Shown: positions 5,573-7,183 of the stretch, piece after piece
Numbering within the stretch: the first letter of the stretch is position 1
How the letters are laid out: each line of letters begins with the position of its first letter
Translations under genes and position numbers: made by a program
The notes under the pieces: model-generated
Database searches by the model: none
What the model saw: the letters and a program-made list of their open reading frames with translations, nothing else
What the model was told of the DNA's origin: nothing
Source: Betaproteobacteria bacterium
GTDB lineage: Bacteria > Pseudomonadota > Gammaproteobacteria > Burkholderiales > Burkholderiaceae_E
Direction of reading: 5' to 3'
NCBI GenBank assembly: GCA_016868095.1
Contig: VGHV01000127.1
Location: forward strand, 1-7,183
Length of the DNA stretch: 7,183 bases

Positions 5573-5620
5573 TCTGAGGTCTGGAAAAGTACATCATAAC
5601 TTTTCGAAAAGGATAAAGAA

Positions 5621-7183
5621 ATGATCACACAATCGATGCTGGAAAAAGTCAAACAGCATTTGCAGTCGATCAGAAAGCCTATCGCTATTGAAGCGAGTCT
5701 TGACGAGACTGCAGCAAGCAATCAACTGAAGCAACTCTTACAAGCCCTTCAATCGAGTTCGGACAAGATTCGCTTGTCCTTTGATGGACGCGACACACGT
5801 AAACCCTCGTTTTCGATTCGACAAGATGCGATGGCTGGTGAGGACGCTATTGAGGAAGCACTAAGATTTGCAGCTATTCCGCTTGGCCATGAGTTCTCCT
5901 CGCTCGTGCTTGCCTTGCTATGGGCGGGTGCGCATCCGCCCAAAGTTGCCGAATCGCAACTCGCACAGATCAAATCTTTAAAGGGCAGCTTTCGCTTTGA
6001 GGTGTACATGTCGCTTTCATGCCATAACTGTCCGGATGTGGTCCAGGCACTGAGCTTGATGGCCTTAGTCAATCCTGCGGTCAAGACTGTTGTGATTGAT
6101 GGAGCACTTTTTCAAAGTGAAGTCGATGCGCGAAAAATGATGGCTGTCCCGTCCATTTATTTGAACGGTGAGTTTTTTGGTGCGGGCAGAATGGGACTCA
6201 GCGAAATCCTCGCTAAATTAGATCAAAGCCTGCCCGCTGAGCAGGCCCTAGCGTTGTCAAAGCGAGAAGCCTACGACTTGCTAGTCATTGGTGGCGGTCC
6301 CGCCGGCGTTTCAGCGGCTATTTATGCTGCTCGTAAAGGTATTCGAACAGGCTTGATCGCCGATCGTCTGGGTGGTCAACTAAACGACACCATGGCGATT
6401 GAAAATTTTATTTCCCTACCATTGACTGATGGACCAAAGCTTTCGTCGGCGCTTGAGAATCATTTGAAAACTTATGACATTGATCTGATAACCATGCAAC
6501 GTGTCGCAAAGCTCCGACCGACCGATAAAGGGGAAGGTTTGGTGCAAATTGACTTAGAAAGTGGCGCACAGCTAGAAGCCAGGTCCCTTGTGATTAGTAC
6601 CGGGGCACGTTGGCGGCAATTGGGTATTCCTGGCGAAGATCGTTATCGAAATAAGGGCGTTGCCTATTGCCCGCATTGTGACGGCCCGCTTTATAAGGGC
6701 AAGCGTGTTGCAGTGGTTGGTGGTGGAAACTCTGGCGTCGAAGCTGCGATTGACCTTGCAGGGCTGGCATCGCAGGTGACCTTATTGGAGTTTGCACCGA
6801 ATCTCAAAGCCGATGCAGTGCTGATTGAAAAACTCAGTTCGTTACCTAATGTGCAGGTGATGACTGGCGCAATGACCCGGGCCATTGAGGGTGAGGACGG
6901 TGTTGTTTCCGCTTTGACTTATGTCGACCAGCGCGATGGTACTGAGCACCGTTTGGCCTTGGAGGGCGTATTTGTTCAGATTGGTCTAGTTTCTAATACA
7001 GAATGGCTTAAAGGAACGCTTGAGCTGAATACCCAAGGTGAAATCATCGTCGATGCGAAAGGACAAACGAGTCTTAAGGGAGTTTTTGCCGCTGGGGATG
7101 TGACCACAACCCCTTTTAAGCAAATCATCATCGCAGCAGGTGATGGTGCGAAAGCAGCGCTAAGCGCATTCGACGATCTGATT
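5621..7183 (+). CDS. ahpF: Alkyl hydroperoxide reductase subunit F (3' end cut by window edge)
   Basis: The frame is open from ATG 5621 to the window end, giving 521 codons without a stop. Alignment by eye with the 521-residue E. coli protein, with a five-residue offset at the motifs, suggests that only a few codons plus the stop are missing. AhpF uses NADH and FAD to reduce AhpC. The N-terminal double-thioredoxin domain (about 1-200) carries C134-H-N-C137, which passes electrons to AhpC. The FAD motif is G224-G-G-P-A-G. The NAD-binding motif is G367-G-G-N-S-G, and the redox disulfide C350-P-H-C353 lies in Y-C-P-H-C-D-G-P. The second FAD motif, V-F-A-A-G-D-V-T, is near the end. All redox cysteines are present, so the enzyme looks functional. 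AAGGA (5609-5613) lies seven bases before the ATG. It follows ahpC in the same orientation and is probably in one operon with it. Confidence 0.97.
   Translation, partial: MITQSMLEKVKQHLQSIRKPIAIEASLDETAASNQLKQLLQALQSSSDKIRLSFDGRDTRKPSFSIRQDAMAGEDAIEEALRFAAIPLGHEFSSLVLALLWAGAHPPKVAESQLAQIKSLKGSFRFEVYMSLSCHNCPDVVQALSLMALVNPAVKTVVIDGALFQSEVDARKMMAVPSIYLNGEFFGAGRMGLSEILAKLDQSLPAEQALALSKREAYDLLVIGGGPAGVSAAIYAARKGIRTGLIADRLGGQLNDTMAIENFISLPLTDGPKLSSALENHLKTYDIDLITMQRVAKLRPTDKGEGLVQIDLESGAQLEARSLVISTGARWRQLGIPGEDRYRNKGVAYCPHCDGPLYKGKRVAVVGGGNSGVEAAIDLAGLASQVTLLEFAPNLKADAVLIEKLSSLPNVQVMTGAMTRAIEGEDGVVSALTYVDQRDGTEHRLALEGVFVQIGLVSNTEWLKGTLELNTQGEIIVDAKGQTSLKGVFAAGDVTTTPFKQIIIAAGDGAKAALSAFDDLI

Overview
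The window looks like an ordinary chromosomal stretch of a proteobacterium, most likely a betaproteobacterium of the Burkholderiales type. This rests on moderate GC content, the style of the thioredoxin-2 and AhpC/AhpF proteins, and Shine-Dalgarno sites of the AAGGA/GAGGA kind. It is inference from protein style; no rRNA or other marker gene is present. I count eight genes. Two are cut by the window edges: a nucleotidyltransferase at the left and ahpF at the right, which lacks only its last few codons.

Left part (1-1408, minus strand): a LimB-like luciferase-family flavin monooxygenase is followed, with a 4-base overlap of stop and start (TTGA), by a MobA-like nucleotidyltransferase, so the two form an operon. 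A 186-bp divergent spacer (1409-1594) separates them from trxC. The spacer contains an unusual nested inverted-repeat structure and a second hairpin followed by TTTT.

Middle part (1595-3331): thioredoxin 2 on the plus strand has an intact N-terminal zinc-ribbon but an active site reading W-F-G-P-C instead of W-C-G-P-C. It converges on a single-domain rhodanese on the minus strand. A roughly 350-bp spacer follows, with two 16-bp direct repeats set exactly 21 bp apart, resembling a leftover transposon end. Next comes a stand-alone cyclic-nucleotide-binding protein without a DNA-binding domain.

Right part (3333-7183): an amidase-signature hydrolase (NylA-like) on the minus strand ends one base from the cyclic-nucleotide-binding gene. 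It is divergent from ahpC, which is followed by ahpF in the same direction; together they form the two-component alkyl hydroperoxide reductase.

Several genes (trxC, rhodanese, ahpC, ahpF) concern thiol redox chemistry and peroxide defence, but apart from ahpCF and the left-hand pair they are not arranged as one operon. I see no prophage, CRISPR array, tRNA, rRNA or intact insertion sequence. I find no convincing undescribed multi-gene system. The best leads are the active-site substitution in thioredoxin 2, the structured spacer upstream of it, and the repeat pair at 2525-2561.
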